Shown one piece after another: positions 9,609 to 18,117 of a stretch of 64,000 bases of DNA (positions are counted from its first letter, which is position 1; every line of letters begins with the position of its first letter). A model generated the notes under the pieces. That model was not told the origin of the DNA. It searched no databases and saw only the letters and a list, made by a program, of their open reading frames with translations. The translations under genes and the position numbers were made by a program. The DNA lies in NCBI RefSeq assembly GCF_028553805.1, contig NZ_CP067140.1:186001-250000 (forward strand), given 5' to 3'. This DNA is from Paracoccus saliphilus. GTDB lineage: Bacteria > Pseudomonadota > Alphaproteobacteria > Rhodobacterales > Rhodobacteraceae.

Positions 9609-9920
9609 TCATCGATGATCCATATCTGCCTGATGCGATTTCACGAAGACCATGCGGCGCTCGATCAGGCCGGTCAGGAAATCGCGGATGTCGGCGGCGA
9701 TCTTATCCTCAGGGGCCTGGTAGCGGGTGGCGAGATCATGTGCGATGGCTGCCATGCTGCGCTGTCCGTCAAGTTCCGACAGGATCGCATCGCCGATGGC
9801 GTCAAGCTGCATGGCGCGTTCGGGGGCCTGCAGCACGCGAATGCCGCGCACCCGGTCATCCTCCAGCCGCACGCCGCGCGGCAGATAGGGGATGTCCTCG
9901 GGGGCGATCAGAGGTTCCAT
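9609..9920 (-). CDS. pqqD: PQQ biosynthesis peptide chaperone PqqD
   Basis: PqqD is the small chaperone that binds the PqqA precursor and presents it to PqqE. The protein (103 aa from MEPLIAPEDIPYLPRGVRL) has the family's winged-helix core with DAIGDAILSELDGQRSM and ends in an FLTGLIERRMV-type helix. Its start overlaps the pqqC stop (TGATG), which supports the choice of 9920 over an upstream in-frame ATG. Confidence 0.95.
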   Translation of the reverse strand: MEPLIAPEDIPYLPRGVRLEDDRVRGIRVLQAPERAMQLDAIGDAILSELDGQRSMAAIAHDLATRYQAPEDKIAADIRDFLTGLIERRMVFVKSHQADMDHR

Positions 9921-10669
9921 CACAGCATCCCCTCTCCGGGCCGCCATGCGCCGGGTGGAGTATTGCCCTCGACATAGCCATGCCACAGCGCGTCAAGCTG
10001 GGCCCAAAGCACATCGGTCTTGAAAACCAGCGCGGCCGCGGCGGCGTTCTGCTTTTCTAACGTGTCGGCTTGGGTCAGCACGTAGTCAAGGCCGAAGGCC
10101 ACGTCCTCGGGCGCCTCGGTCAGGCGTTTCTTGAAATAGGCAAGGCTGGTGTCGTCAGCGAAATCGTAATGGGCCAGCAGCCCTTCGATCCGTTGCGCAT
10201 GGATCTTCGGGGCAAAGAGCTCGGTCAGGCTGGCGGCCACGGCATCGAGCAAAGGCATATCGCGGACGAAGCGAAGATATGCGTCAACGGCGAAGCGGGT
10301 GGCGGGCAGGATGCCCTGACCCGAGGCGACATAATCCGGATCCAGCCCGACTGCGCGGGCCAGCGCCAGCCAGCGGCGGATGCCGCCGCCCTCGTTCACC
10401 CCGCCATCGTGATCCTCGATCCTCTTGCGCCAGCGGCGGCGCAGGTCGGGATCCTCCACCCGCGACATGAAGGCGGCGTCCTTCATCGGGATGCGGGACT
10501 GGTACATCCAGCGATTGATGACCCATGCGCGGACTTCGTCGGGCGAGCACTCTCCGCCATGCAGCCGGGCATGGAAGGGGTGCCTGTCATGGTAACGCTC
10601 GGCGCCGATGGCACGCAGGCGGGCCTCGAAATCTTCGCGGGATTGGGGCTGGGCGGGTATATCCTTCAC
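9920..10669 (-). CDS. pqqC: Pyrroloquinoline-quinone synthase PqqC
   Basis: PqqC is the cofactor-free oxidase that performs the final ring closure and eight-electron oxidation to PQQ. The 249-residue protein is the right length and shows family stretches such as YHDRHPFHARLHGGECSPDEVRAWVINRWMYQ-type sequence (near residues 26-57), SRIPMKDAAFMSR and DHDGGVNEGGGIRRWL, which contribute active-site His and Arg residues. The start codon is GTG at 10669 and overlaps the pqqB stop as GTGA. The pqqD start overlaps its own stop. Confidence 0.96.
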   Translation of the reverse strand: MKDIPAQPQSREDFEARLRAIGAERYHDRHPFHARLHGGECSPDEVRAWVINRWMYQSRIPMKDAAFMSRVEDPDLRRRWRKRIEDHDGGVNEGGGIRRWLALARAVGLDPDYVASGQGILPATRFAVDAYLRFVRDMPLLDAVAASLTELFAPKIHAQRIEGLLAHYDFADDTSLAYFKKRLTEAPEDVAFGLDYVLTQADTLEKQNAAAAALVFKTDVLWAQLDALWHGYVEGNTPPGAWRPGEGML

Positions 10670-11547
10670 AGCGTGATCTCCATGCCGTCGCGTCCGACCT
10701 GCCAGCCTTGCGCCTCGGCCTTGGCCGTCTGCGGACTGGAGGGATCGGTCAGCGGGTTGGAATTGTTCATATGCACGAAAACCCGGCGCGCGACGGTCGT
10801 ATCCGCCAGCTCGGCCATGGTTTCCGAGACGGGCATATGGCCCATGCGGCGACCTGTTTTCTGGCCGAGTCCCATGCGGATCATTTCGTCATCCTCCCAT
10901 AGCGTACCGTCGAACATCAGCAGGTCGGCGCCACCGATGCGGGTTTTCAGCCAGCCCGGCATCTCGGCGCAGCCGGGGATATAGAGCGCCCGGCGTCCCC
11001 CGGCCTGCAACTCGACCCCGACGGTGGTTTCGCCGACCAGCCCGGTTTCGACCATCTCGCCCTCCTGGTAGAGTGGCACCTTTCCCGGAACCGCGAAAAG
11101 CGTCGCCGTCAGGCCGGAGGCAAGCTCTACCGTCTGATCGAGCGAGACGGTCCGGCGCGGCACCAGATCGGCGCGCAAGGCCGACAGCATCGGGTTCGCG
11201 GCCAGCGCGTCATGGATCGCGGCAGTGGCAAACAGATCGAAGGGCTGGCTTTCACGCAGGGTCAACAGCCCGGCCACGTGATCGATATCGCCATTCGTCA
11301 CCAGAACCGAGCGCAACGGCATCTGCCGCGGGCCTGTCGGGTGAAGGGCAGGGGTGGCGGCCAATTGCATGCGGATATCGGGGGACGCGTTCAGGATTGT
11401 CCAACCCTGTCCATCCGCACTGACCGCGATCGAACTTTGCGTCAGGGCGGGGATGCGTCCCGCCCGCGCGGCATCGCAATTGTCGCAGCCGCAATTCCAT
11501 TGCGGCAACCCGCCACCTGCCGCTGCGCCCAGAATGATGATCTTCAT
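10666..11547 (-). CDS. pqqB: PQQ biosynthesis protein PqqB (metallo-beta-lactamase fold)
   Basis: PqqB is a metallo-beta-lactamase-fold oxygenase that hydroxylates the tyrosine-derived part of the PQQ precursor. The 293-aa protein opens MKIIILGAAAGGGLPQWNC with the cysteine-containing metal site GCDNCDAARAG. It carries the VTNGDIDHVAGLL motif in place of a standard HxHxDH, and ends with FVHMNNSNPLTDPSSP. The chosen ATG at 11547 matches the conserved N-terminus; the frame runs 11 codons further upstream into the leader. It follows pqqA after 70 bp that contain a hairpin. Confidence 0.96.
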   Translation of the reverse strand: MKIIILGAAAGGGLPQWNCGCDNCDAARAGRIPALTQSSIAVSADGQGWTILNASPDIRMQLAATPALHPTGPRQMPLRSVLVTNGDIDHVAGLLTLRESQPFDLFATAAIHDALAANPMLSALRADLVPRRTVSLDQTVELASGLTATLFAVPGKVPLYQEGEMVETGLVGETTVGVELQAGGRRALYIPGCAEMPGWLKTRIGGADLLMFDGTLWEDDEMIRMGLGQKTGRRMGHMPVSETMAELADTTVARRVFVHMNNSNPLTDPSSPQTAKAEAQGWQVGRDGMEITL

Positions 11548-11567
11548 GAAGGTCTCAGACAAAGCAG

Positions 11568-11592
11568 CCCTGCCCGACATGATCGGACAGGG
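11568..11592 (-). terminator. Hairpin between pqqA and pqqB (possible attenuator)
   Basis: On the minus strand CCCTGTCCGA and TCGGGCAGGG pair over ten positions with one G-U, around a five-base loop, then GCTGCTTTGTC follows. A partial terminator or processing hairpin here would let pqqA be made in excess over the enzymes. The role is inferred. Confidence 0.5.
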
Positions 11593-11617
11593 CCGTTTCC
11601 TGCCTGTTCATAATGGT

Positions 11618-11710
11618 TCAGAACAGGACGGGCTCATCCTCTGCCGGGGCATACATGTTGATTTCCATGCCGCAGGCGATTTCCTTCAGGGTGGGTTTGG
11701 TCCATGCCAT
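11618..11710 (-). CDS. pqqA: PQQ precursor peptide PqqA
   Basis: This 30-residue ribosomal peptide is the PQQ precursor. It begins MAWTKPTLKEI and contains the essential EINMY motif, with Glu16 and Tyr20 three residues apart; these two side chains become the PQQ skeleton. GGAGGA precedes the ATG at good distance. The gene is too short for ordinary ORF calling. It heads the minus-strand pqqABCDE cluster, so the operon promoter should lie in the 143 bp shared with the divergent metallohydrolase gene. Confidence 0.96.
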   Translation of the reverse strand: MAWTKPTLKEIACGMEINMYAPAEDEPVLF

Positions 11711-11853
11711 GTCGCTTCTCTCCTCCAAAAGCTGGTGTCGCAGCATTCGCGACTGGACCTCATGGTAGATGAGAGGCAGCATGGGTCAACAAGACTAAGG
11801 TCTGATATCGCTGGTTTCGGTTCCTTTCGGGCTCTGCGCGGGAATATTCGGCA

Positions 11854-12912
11854 ATGTTTCATCTCATTTTGACTGCATGTATTGCCGGATCGTCAGAAGA
11901 TTGTGCGCCGATACTCCTGCCGGAAGCCGAGACCGGAACGCGGACTGAATGCGAGGCTCAAGCAGAACGAATCGCTGATGCCTGGCTGAAGGATCGTTCC
12001 GGGCTGATCGGGGCAGGGACAGAATGCCAACCGACCGAAGAGTTGACCGCGTTGCCGCTGCAGCAAGTGGCACCCGGGATACATGTTTATCTCGGCGATC
12101 CCGTTCAGATGGAGGATTCGGCGGATGGCAAGATCGCCAATCTGGGCGCGGTGATCGGCGAAGCATCGGTGGCAGTGATCGATACCGGCGTTTCTCGTGC
12201 GCAGGGACAGGAGCTTTATGCCGCGATCCGGCGATTGACCGATCTGCCGGTCAGCCATGTCATCCTGACCCACATGCATCCCGACCATGCACTGGGGACA
12301 TCAGTCTTCAAGGAGGCGGGGGCAGAGATCCTTGGCCATGCCGCGATGCCCATGGCACTGGATGTCCGGGCGCAAAGCTATCTGGACAGCATCGCCCGGC
12401 TCTATTCGCCCGAAGAGGTTATCGGCACCGAAATCACCTTGCCGGACCGGACTGTTGCGGATCGTGACAGTATCGATCTTGGCGGGCGCGGCCTTTCGTT
12501 ACAGGCGGCAAGCACGGCCCATACCGACAACGATCTGACGGCCTTCGACGAGGCCACGGGGACCCTGTTCGCAGGCGACCTGGTGTTTAGGGAACTCGCA
12601 CCGGTAATCGATGGTTCGCTGATCGGTTGGCTGGAATGGCTGGAGGTCTCGCCCAAACCGACGCCGCGCGTGATCGTTCCGGGGCACGGAGCCGTGACCG
12701 ACTCATGGGCAGTGGCGATCGGGCCGCAAACCGAATTCCTGACGGCGTTGAGGGATGCCACGCGTGAAGCCATCGCAGCGGGAGCGCCGATGTCCGAGGC
12801 GGTGCCGCAAATAACAAAATCCTTGCAAGACAAGAATGATGCGTGGAATTCTTTTTCCGAGACTGCCGCGCGTGACGCCACGGCAGCCTACAAGGAGTTG
12901 GAGTGGGAGTGA
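11854..12912 (+). CDS. Quinoprotein relay system zinc metallohydrolase 2-like protein
   Basis: A metallo-beta-lactamase-fold hydrolase of the type that accompanies PQQ clusters and quinoprotein dehydrogenases. The 352-residue protein has the zinc motif HMHPDH (His140, His142, Asp144, His145), later metal or structural motifs STAHTDND and FAGDLVF, and GHG near residue 270. A cysteine-rich N-terminal region of about 65 residues (LTACIAGSSEDC... TECEAQAER) precedes the hydrolase domain; the short hydrophobic start may be a signal or anchor. It is divergent from pqqA and close to it. The substrate is unknown. Location and family make a role in quinoprotein maturation or electron relay likely but unproven. 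Confidence 0.8.
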   Translation: MFHLILTACIAGSSEDCAPILLPEAETGTRTECEAQAERIADAWLKDRSGLIGAGTECQPTEELTALPLQQVAPGIHVYLGDPVQMEDSADGKIANLGAVIGEASVAVIDTGVSRAQGQELYAAIRRLTDLPVSHVILTHMHPDHALGTSVFKEAGAEILGHAAMPMALDVRAQSYLDSIARLYSPEEVIGTEITLPDRTVADRDSIDLGGRGLSLQAASTAHTDNDLTAFDEATGTLFAGDLVFRELAPVIDGSLIGWLEWLEVSPKPTPRVIVPGHGAVTDSWAVAIGPQTEFLTALRDATREAIAAGAPMSEAVPQITKSLQDKNDAWNSFSETAARDATAAYKELEWE

Positions 12913-12919
12913 GTTTTAT

Positions 12920-12960
12920 TTGACAAGACCATATAGTTTAAGGATTGCTAGCGTTAACAT
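12920..12960 (+). promoter_or_regulatory. Candidate promoter and LacI-type operator for the agl operon
   Basis: TTGACA at 12920-12925 is a consensus -35 box. TTGCTAGC-GTTAACAT at 12945-12960 is an imperfect palindrome centred on CG, the layout of LacI-family operators, and overlaps where a -10 box would fall. Alpha-glucoside operons of this kind are usually controlled by the LacI-family AglR. No aglR gene is next to it here. Confidence 0.5.
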
Positions 12961-13002
12961 TTGGACAAGAAACGATCCGAAGCGAATGCATGGGAGGACA
13001 AG

Positions 13003-14358
13003 ATGAGAACCGTATTCTATTCGACCGCGGCGGCGGCTGCCTTGATTGCCGGGGTCGCGCAGGCCCAGATGGTCATAGAGCCCGGCAGCGACGACCGCAT
13101 CAACTGGCAAAGTCTCGAGGATTTCAAGGCATCCCATACCGGGCTGGAAGGGCAAGAGTTCAACATCCTTGGCCCGTGGCTGGGCGCTGACCGGGATCTT
13201 TTCACATCTCTGCTGCCCTATTTCGAAGAGGCGACCGGGGCGAAGGCCAATTATTCCGGTTCCGACAGTTTCGAGCAGCAGATCGTAATCGACAGCGAGG
13301 CAGGGTCGCCCCCTGATGTCGCGGTTTTGCCGCAGCCCGGACTGGCGGCCGATCTGGCTGCGAAGGGGCATATCACACCCCTGGGCGATGAAATGGCGCA
13401 ATGGGTGCGCGACAATTATGCGGCGGGCGATAGCTGGGCCGATCTGGGAACCTATGCCGGCGCAGATGGCAGCGAAGCGTTCTACGCATTCCCCTTCAAG
13501 GCCGATGTGAAATCGCTGGTCTGGTATGTGCCCGAGAATTTCGAGGATGCGGGCTACGAAGTTCCGGAAACCTACGAGGATCTGAAGGCATTGTCGGAGC
13601 AGATCGCCGAGGATGGCGAAACGCCATGGTGTATCGGATTGGGCTCTGGCGGTGCGACGGGCTGGCCCGCGACGGATTGGGTCGAGGACCTGATGCTGCG
13701 CATCAACAGTCCCGAGGATTACGACGCCTGGACCACCAACGAGATGCCCTTCAACGATCCCAAGGTCGTCGCGGCCATCGAGGAATTCGGATGGTTTGCC
13801 AAGAATGACGATTTCGTCGCCGGTGGTGCGGGTTCTGTCGCGTCGACCGATTTCCGCGACAGTCCCAAGGGACTCTTCGAATATCCGCCCGATTGCTACA
13901 TGCATCGCCAGGCCAGCTTCATCCCCTCCTTCTTCCCGGAAGGGACCGAGATCGGTCTGGACGCGGATTTCTTCTATTTCCCGGCACCAGCCGATGGCAG
14001 CCTTGGGCAGCCGGTGCTTGGCGGTGGTACGTTGTTCTCGGTGTTTTCGGACAACCAGGCGGCGATGGCCTTCATCGATTTCCTGAAGGTTCCCGCCGTG
14101 CATGAGATCTGGATGGCACAGAAGGGCTTCGTGACCCCGCATACCGGCGTGAATACCGATGCCTATGGCGACGAGACGCTCAAGAGGATGGGGCAGATCC
14201 TGCTGGACGCGACGACCTTCCGCTTTGACGGTTCCGACCTGATGCCCGGCTCGATCGGCGCTGGGGCGTTCTGGACCGGCATGGTCGATTTCGTCGGCGG
14301 CAAATCGGCGCAGGACGTGGCCGACGCCATCCAGCAAAGCTGGACGACCGTCAAGTAA
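13003..14358 (+). CDS. aglE: Alpha-glucoside ABC transporter substrate-binding protein
   Basis: The periplasmic binding protein for alpha-glucosides (sucrose, trehalose or maltose type). The 451-residue protein has a cleavable signal peptide (MRTVFYSTAAAAALIAGVAQAQ) and a family-1 sugar-binding fold, with EEATGAKANYSGSDSFEQQI, GSPPDVAVLPQPG and WCIGLGSGGATGWPATDW. GGGAGGACAAG precedes the ATG at 13003; a TTG at 12961 would be in frame but puts residues ahead of the signal peptide. It is the first gene of aglEFGAK. Assignment to AglE rests on the full cluster order and on overall sequence character. Confidence 0.9.
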   Translation: MRTVFYSTAAAAALIAGVAQAQMVIEPGSDDRINWQSLEDFKASHTGLEGQEFNILGPWLGADRDLFTSLLPYFEEATGAKANYSGSDSFEQQIVIDSEAGSPPDVAVLPQPGLAADLAAKGHITPLGDEMAQWVRDNYAAGDSWADLGTYAGADGSEAFYAFPFKADVKSLVWYVPENFEDAGYEVPETYEDLKALSEQIAEDGETPWCIGLGSGGATGWPATDWVEDLMLRINSPEDYDAWTTNEMPFNDPKVVAAIEEFGWFAKNDDFVAGGAGSVASTDFRDSPKGLFEYPPDCYMHRQASFIPSFFPEGTEIGLDADFFYFPAPADGSLGQPVLGGGTLFSVFSDNQAAMAFIDFLKVPAVHEIWMAQKGFVTPHTGVNTDAYGDETLKRMGQILLDATTFRFDGSDLMPGSIGAGAFWTGMVDFVGGKSAQDVADAIQQSWTTVK

Positions 14359-14434
14359 CCTGCCGCAAGCAGGAGAACGATCCGGGACGGTGCGTGCCTT
14401 GCGCGCCCTTCTGACCGGTACCAGGGGGTGAAAG

Positions 14435-15430
14435 ATGGAACTGTTCTGGCTTGCCATAAGCACAATCGCGATTGGCGTTTTCGGCTGCGTGGCCTGGTTC
14501 TGGGGATCGAACATGATCCTCGACACGATCTACCCGCCGCGCGGAGAGAGGGCGGGCGACAATATCCGCAGGGCTAACCAGATCCGGCCCTGGCTGTTTC
14601 TTGGGCCCGCGATCCTGTTCCTGGGATTGTACCTCGTCTATCCGGTTCTCGACAGCCTGTGGCGGTCGCTGCACAACGCGGATGGCAGCCAATTCGTGGG
14701 CACCGACAACTATAGTTGGGCCGTGGGCGATTCGAAGTTCCGCGAGTCGATGCGCAACAACATGCTGTGGCTGCTGGTCGTCCCGGCGCTGTCCACGCTG
14801 TTCGGCCTGATCGCCGCGCAGCTGACCGATCGGATCAAATGGGGTAATATCGGTAAATCGCTGATTTTCATGCCGATGGCCATCAGTTTTGTCGGCGCGG
14901 GGGTGATCTGGAAATTCATTTATGAATACCGTGACGCAGGCGAAACGCAGATCGGCCTGCTCAATTACCTCGTGACCAAACTGGGAGGAGATCCGCAGCT
15001 CTGGCTGACACTCATCCCGTGGAACAATTTCTTCCTGATGATCGTGCTGGTCTGGATCCAGACCGGCTTTGCCATGGTGATCCTGTCGGCTGCCCTGCGC
15101 GGCATCCCAGAAGAGACTATCGAGGCCGCGATCCTTGACGGCGCTTCGCCTCTGCAGGTGTTCTTCAAGATCAAGGTGCCGCAGATCGTGGGCACCATCG
15201 CGGTTGTCTGGACCACCATCACCATCGTCGTGCTCAAGGTCTTCGACATCGTCTTCGTGATGACCAACGGGCAATGGGGCACGCAGGTGCTGGCGAACCT
15301 CATGTATGACTGGATGTTCCGCGGCACCCCCGATTACGGCCGCGGCTCGGCCATCGCCATCGTCCTGATGATCCTGGTGACGCCGATCATGATCTGGAAC
15401 ATCCGCAATGTCCGCAAGGAGGTCCGCTGA
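14435..15430 (+). CDS. aglF: Alpha-glucoside ABC transporter permease
   Basis: An inner-membrane permease subunit of the MalF type, 331 residues with about seven or eight hydrophobic segments. The ATPase-coupling EAA loop is seen as EAAILDGASPLQVFFKIKVP. It follows aglE after 76 bp containing a short CCTGC-CGCAA-GCAGG stem-loop, which may set the excess of binding protein over membrane components. Its stop overlaps the aglG start by one base. Confidence 0.92.
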   Translation: MELFWLAISTIAIGVFGCVAWFWGSNMILDTIYPPRGERAGDNIRRANQIRPWLFLGPAILFLGLYLVYPVLDSLWRSLHNADGSQFVGTDNYSWAVGDSKFRESMRNNMLWLLVVPALSTLFGLIAAQLTDRIKWGNIGKSLIFMPMAISFVGAGVIWKFIYEYRDAGETQIGLLNYLVTKLGGDPQLWLTLIPWNNFFLMIVLVWIQTGFAMVILSAALRGIPEETIEAAILDGASPLQVFFKIKVPQIVGTIAVVWTTITIVVLKVFDIVFVMTNGQWGTQVLANLMYDWMFRGTPDYGRGSAIAIVLMILVTPIMIWNIRNVRKEVR

Positions 15431-16563
15431 TGGAAGGCATGGCCGGACAGAAATCATCGCTGACATGGGTGGTCAACATCTCCGCCTTCCTGCTTGTGCT
15501 GGCATGGACGATCCCGACCCTCGGGCTCTTCGTGTCCTCATTCCGTGATCGCGACCAGATCGCGAGCAGTGGCTGGTGGGCGTCATTCTCGGCATCCGAG
15601 CAGACCGGCTTCGTTCGCACCGGAACCGATGACGACGCCACCCAGGTCGATGGCCTCTACGTGATCGAGGGCACGGTGCTCGAAGGAGATCAGAAACTGA
15701 CCGCGTGGGGCATCCGCTCGCGCGAGCCGGGGGCATTCCAGCCCGGCGAGACAACAGAGATCGAGGATGGCTGGCAGCTCACCGTGAACGAGGATGGCAG
15801 CTATCGCCTGACCTCGGAAGCGCCCTTCGAGATGCGGCGGGGAGAGAGGATCTTCACCACGACCAAGGCGCCCGCGAACCTGACGACCGCGAACTATCAG
15901 CGGGTGCTGACCGCAGAGGGGCTGGGCCGCGCCTTCATGAACACGCTGACGGTGGCGATCCCGGCGACGGTGATCCCGATCCTGATCGCGGCTTTCGCGG
16001 CCTATGCGTTGGCCTGGATGCAGTTCCCGGGGCGGGCATTGCTGACTGCAGCGGTGGTGGGGCTGTTGGTCGTGCCCCTGCAGGTTTCTCTGATCCCGCT
16101 GTTGCAGATGCATAACAGCATCGGCATCGGCAAGGGATATCTGGGGATATGGCTGGCGCATACCGGCTTTGGCCTGCCGCTGGCCGTGTATCTCTTGCGA
16201 AACTACATGGTCGGATTGCCACGCGAGGTGATCGAATCCGCCCGTGTGGACGGCGCGACCGATTTCCAGATCTTCCGCCGCATCGTCCTGCCCCTGTCCT
16301 TCCCGGCGCTGGCCAGCTTCGCGATCTTCCAGTTCCTCTGGGTCTGGAACGACTTGCTGGTGGCGACGGTGTTTCTTGGCAACACGCGGGAACAACTGGT
16401 CATGACCGGGGTCCTGCGTGAGCTCATGGGCTCTAAAGGCGGCGAATGGGAAATCCTGGCGACCTCGGCCTTCATCTCGATCGCGGTGCCGCTGATCGTC
16501 TTCTTCTCAATGCAAAGATACCTGGTCCGCGGCCTCCTGGCGGGATCGGTCAAAGGTGGTTGA
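15430..16563 (+). CDS. aglG: Alpha-glucoside ABC transporter permease with periplasmic insertion
   Basis: The second permease subunit, 377 residues. After the first membrane helix (residues 13-34) there is a soluble beta-rich stretch of about 110 residues (SGWWASFSASEQTGF... RGERIFTT), expected in the periplasm. The remaining helices of a MalG-type permease and the EAA loop ESARVDGATDFQIFRRIVLP follow. Ordinary MalG permeases are near 280 residues, so the insertion explains the extra length; long AglG proteins are known in rhizobial agl systems. The start (ATG at 15430) overlaps the aglF stop as TGATG. Confidence 0.9.
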   Translation: MEGMAGQKSSLTWVVNISAFLLVLAWTIPTLGLFVSSFRDRDQIASSGWWASFSASEQTGFVRTGTDDDATQVDGLYVIEGTVLEGDQKLTAWGIRSREPGAFQPGETTEIEDGWQLTVNEDGSYRLTSEAPFEMRRGERIFTTTKAPANLTTANYQRVLTAEGLGRAFMNTLTVAIPATVIPILIAAFAAYALAWMQFPGRALLTAAVVGLLVVPLQVSLIPLLQMHNSIGIGKGYLGIWLAHTGFGLPLAVYLLRNYMVGLPREVIESARVDGATDFQIFRRIVLPLSFPALASFAIFQFLWVWNDLLVATVFLGNTREQLVMTGVLRELMGSKGGEWEILATSAFISIAVPLIVFFSMQRYLVRGLLAGSVKGG

Positions 16564-16573
16564 TTTGAACGAA

Positions 16574-18100
16574 ATGACGAAAGACTGGTGGAAGGGCGGG
16601 ATCATCTATCAGATCTACCCGCGCAGTTTCCAGGACACGACCGGCGACGGAGTCGGCGATCTGGCCGGGATCGCTCAGCGCCTGCCCTATGTTGCCTCGC
16701 TCGGGGTGGATGCCGTCTGGATCTCGCCCTTCTTCACCTCTCCGATGAAGGATTTCGGCTATGATGTCAGCGATTATCGCGGCATCGACCCGATGTTCGG
16801 CACCATGGAGGATTTCGACTGGCTGGTCGAGCGCGCGCATGAGCTGGGCCTCAAGGTGATGATCGACCTGGTGATGTCACATAGTTCGGACCAGCATCCG
16901 TGGTTCACGGAAAGCCGCTCCAGCCGCGATAACGACAAGTCGACCTGGTATGTCTGGGCCGATCCCAAGCCGGACGGAACGCCGCCCACCAACTGGCTGT
17001 CGATCTTCGGTGGCAGTGCGTGGCAATGGGATGCGCGGCGCGAGCAGTATTACCTGCATAATTTCCTGACCTCGCAGCCGGATCTGAATTTCCATAATCT
17101 CGAAGTGCAGGACGCGCTGCTCGAGATGGTGCAGTTCTGGCTGGACAAGGGCGTTGACGGCTTCCGCCTGGACACGATCAATTTCTATTTCCACGATGCC
17201 GAGTTGCGGGACAACCCGCCACTTGCGCCCGAATTGCGCAAGTCCGACACGGCGCCATCGGTCAATCCCTACAACCACCAAAGCCACAAGTTCGACAAGT
17301 CGCAGCCCGAGAATGTTGCCTTCCTTGAACGTCTGAACCAGTTGTTGAAACCAAGCGGTGCCGTGGTTGTCGGTGAAATCGGCGATAGCGAGCGCGGTCC
17401 GGAACTGCTCGAGGAATATACCGGCGTGCCGGGCCGGATCGAGATGTCCTATGTCTTCGATTTCCTGTCGGGCGAGGATCTTCAGGCCGGTCGAATCGCC
17501 GAGGTGTTCCAGAGGCTGCAGGATACGGCGCCGAACGCCTGGCCGTGCTGGGCGATGTCCAACCATGACGTCATGCGCCATATCAGCCGTTGGAACCTCT
17601 CGGATCAGGCCGCCAAGGCCTATTGCACTGTTATGATGTGCCTGCGCGGCTCGGTCTGCCTTTACCAGGGAGAAGAGCTGGGCCTGCACGAGGCCGAGCT
17701 GCAATTCGAGGAGCTGCGCGATCCCTATGGCATCGAGTTCTGGCCCGAGTACAAGGGCCGCGACGGTTGCCGGACCCCGATGGTTTGGGACATGGGTGTG
17801 AATGGCGGGTTCTCGACCAGTCAGCCTTGGCTGCCGGTTCCGCATACGCATCTGCAGCGCACCGTGGTCGGGCAGGAAGCCGATGCGCAATCGGTGCTGC
17901 ATCATTACCGCTGGGCGATTGGGCTGCGCCGCAAGCATAGCGCGCTACGTGGCGGCAGCATGACCGAGATCGAGGCCGATGGTCCGGTCCTGTCGTTCCG
18001 CCGCTCTGACCATGCGCAGACCTTGCAGATACGCGCCAATCTGTCCGATGAACCTGCAGGCGGAATGGCGCCCTGGCAGGTTCAGATCATCGAGGGTTAA
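16574..18100 (+). CDS. aglA: Alpha-glucosidase (GH13)
   Basis: A cytoplasmic glycoside hydrolase family 13 enzyme that cleaves imported alpha-glucosides. The TIM barrel starts with GGIIYQIYPRSFQDTTGDGVGDL. The catalytic aspartate is in GFRLDTINF, the acid/base glutamate in VVGEIGDSERG, and the third acidic residue in SNHDVMRH. About 508 residues is normal for oligo-1,6-/alpha-glucosidases. The start is uncertain: GTG at 16556 or TTG at 16565 lie nearer the AAAGGTGG motif and overlap the aglG end, whereas ATG at 16574 is the first ATG. It sits between the permeases and the ATPase. Confidence 0.92.
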   Translation: MTKDWWKGGIIYQIYPRSFQDTTGDGVGDLAGIAQRLPYVASLGVDAVWISPFFTSPMKDFGYDVSDYRGIDPMFGTMEDFDWLVERAHELGLKVMIDLVMSHSSDQHPWFTESRSSRDNDKSTWYVWADPKPDGTPPTNWLSIFGGSAWQWDARREQYYLHNFLTSQPDLNFHNLEVQDALLEMVQFWLDKGVDGFRLDTINFYFHDAELRDNPPLAPELRKSDTAPSVNPYNHQSHKFDKSQPENVAFLERLNQLLKPSGAVVVGEIGDSERGPELLEEYTGVPGRIEMSYVFDFLSGEDLQAGRIAEVFQRLQDTAPNAWPCWAMSNHDVMRHISRWNLSDQAAKAYCTVMMCLRGSVCLYQGEELGLHEAELQFEELRDPYGIEFWPEYKGRDGCRTPMVWDMGVNGGFSTSQPWLPVPHTHLQRTVVGQEADAQSVLHHYRWAIGLRRKHSALRGGSMTEIEADGPVLSFRRSDHAQTLQIRANLSDEPAGGMAPWQVQIIEG

Positions 18101-18117
18101 TCAGGGGGAGGCTCGCC

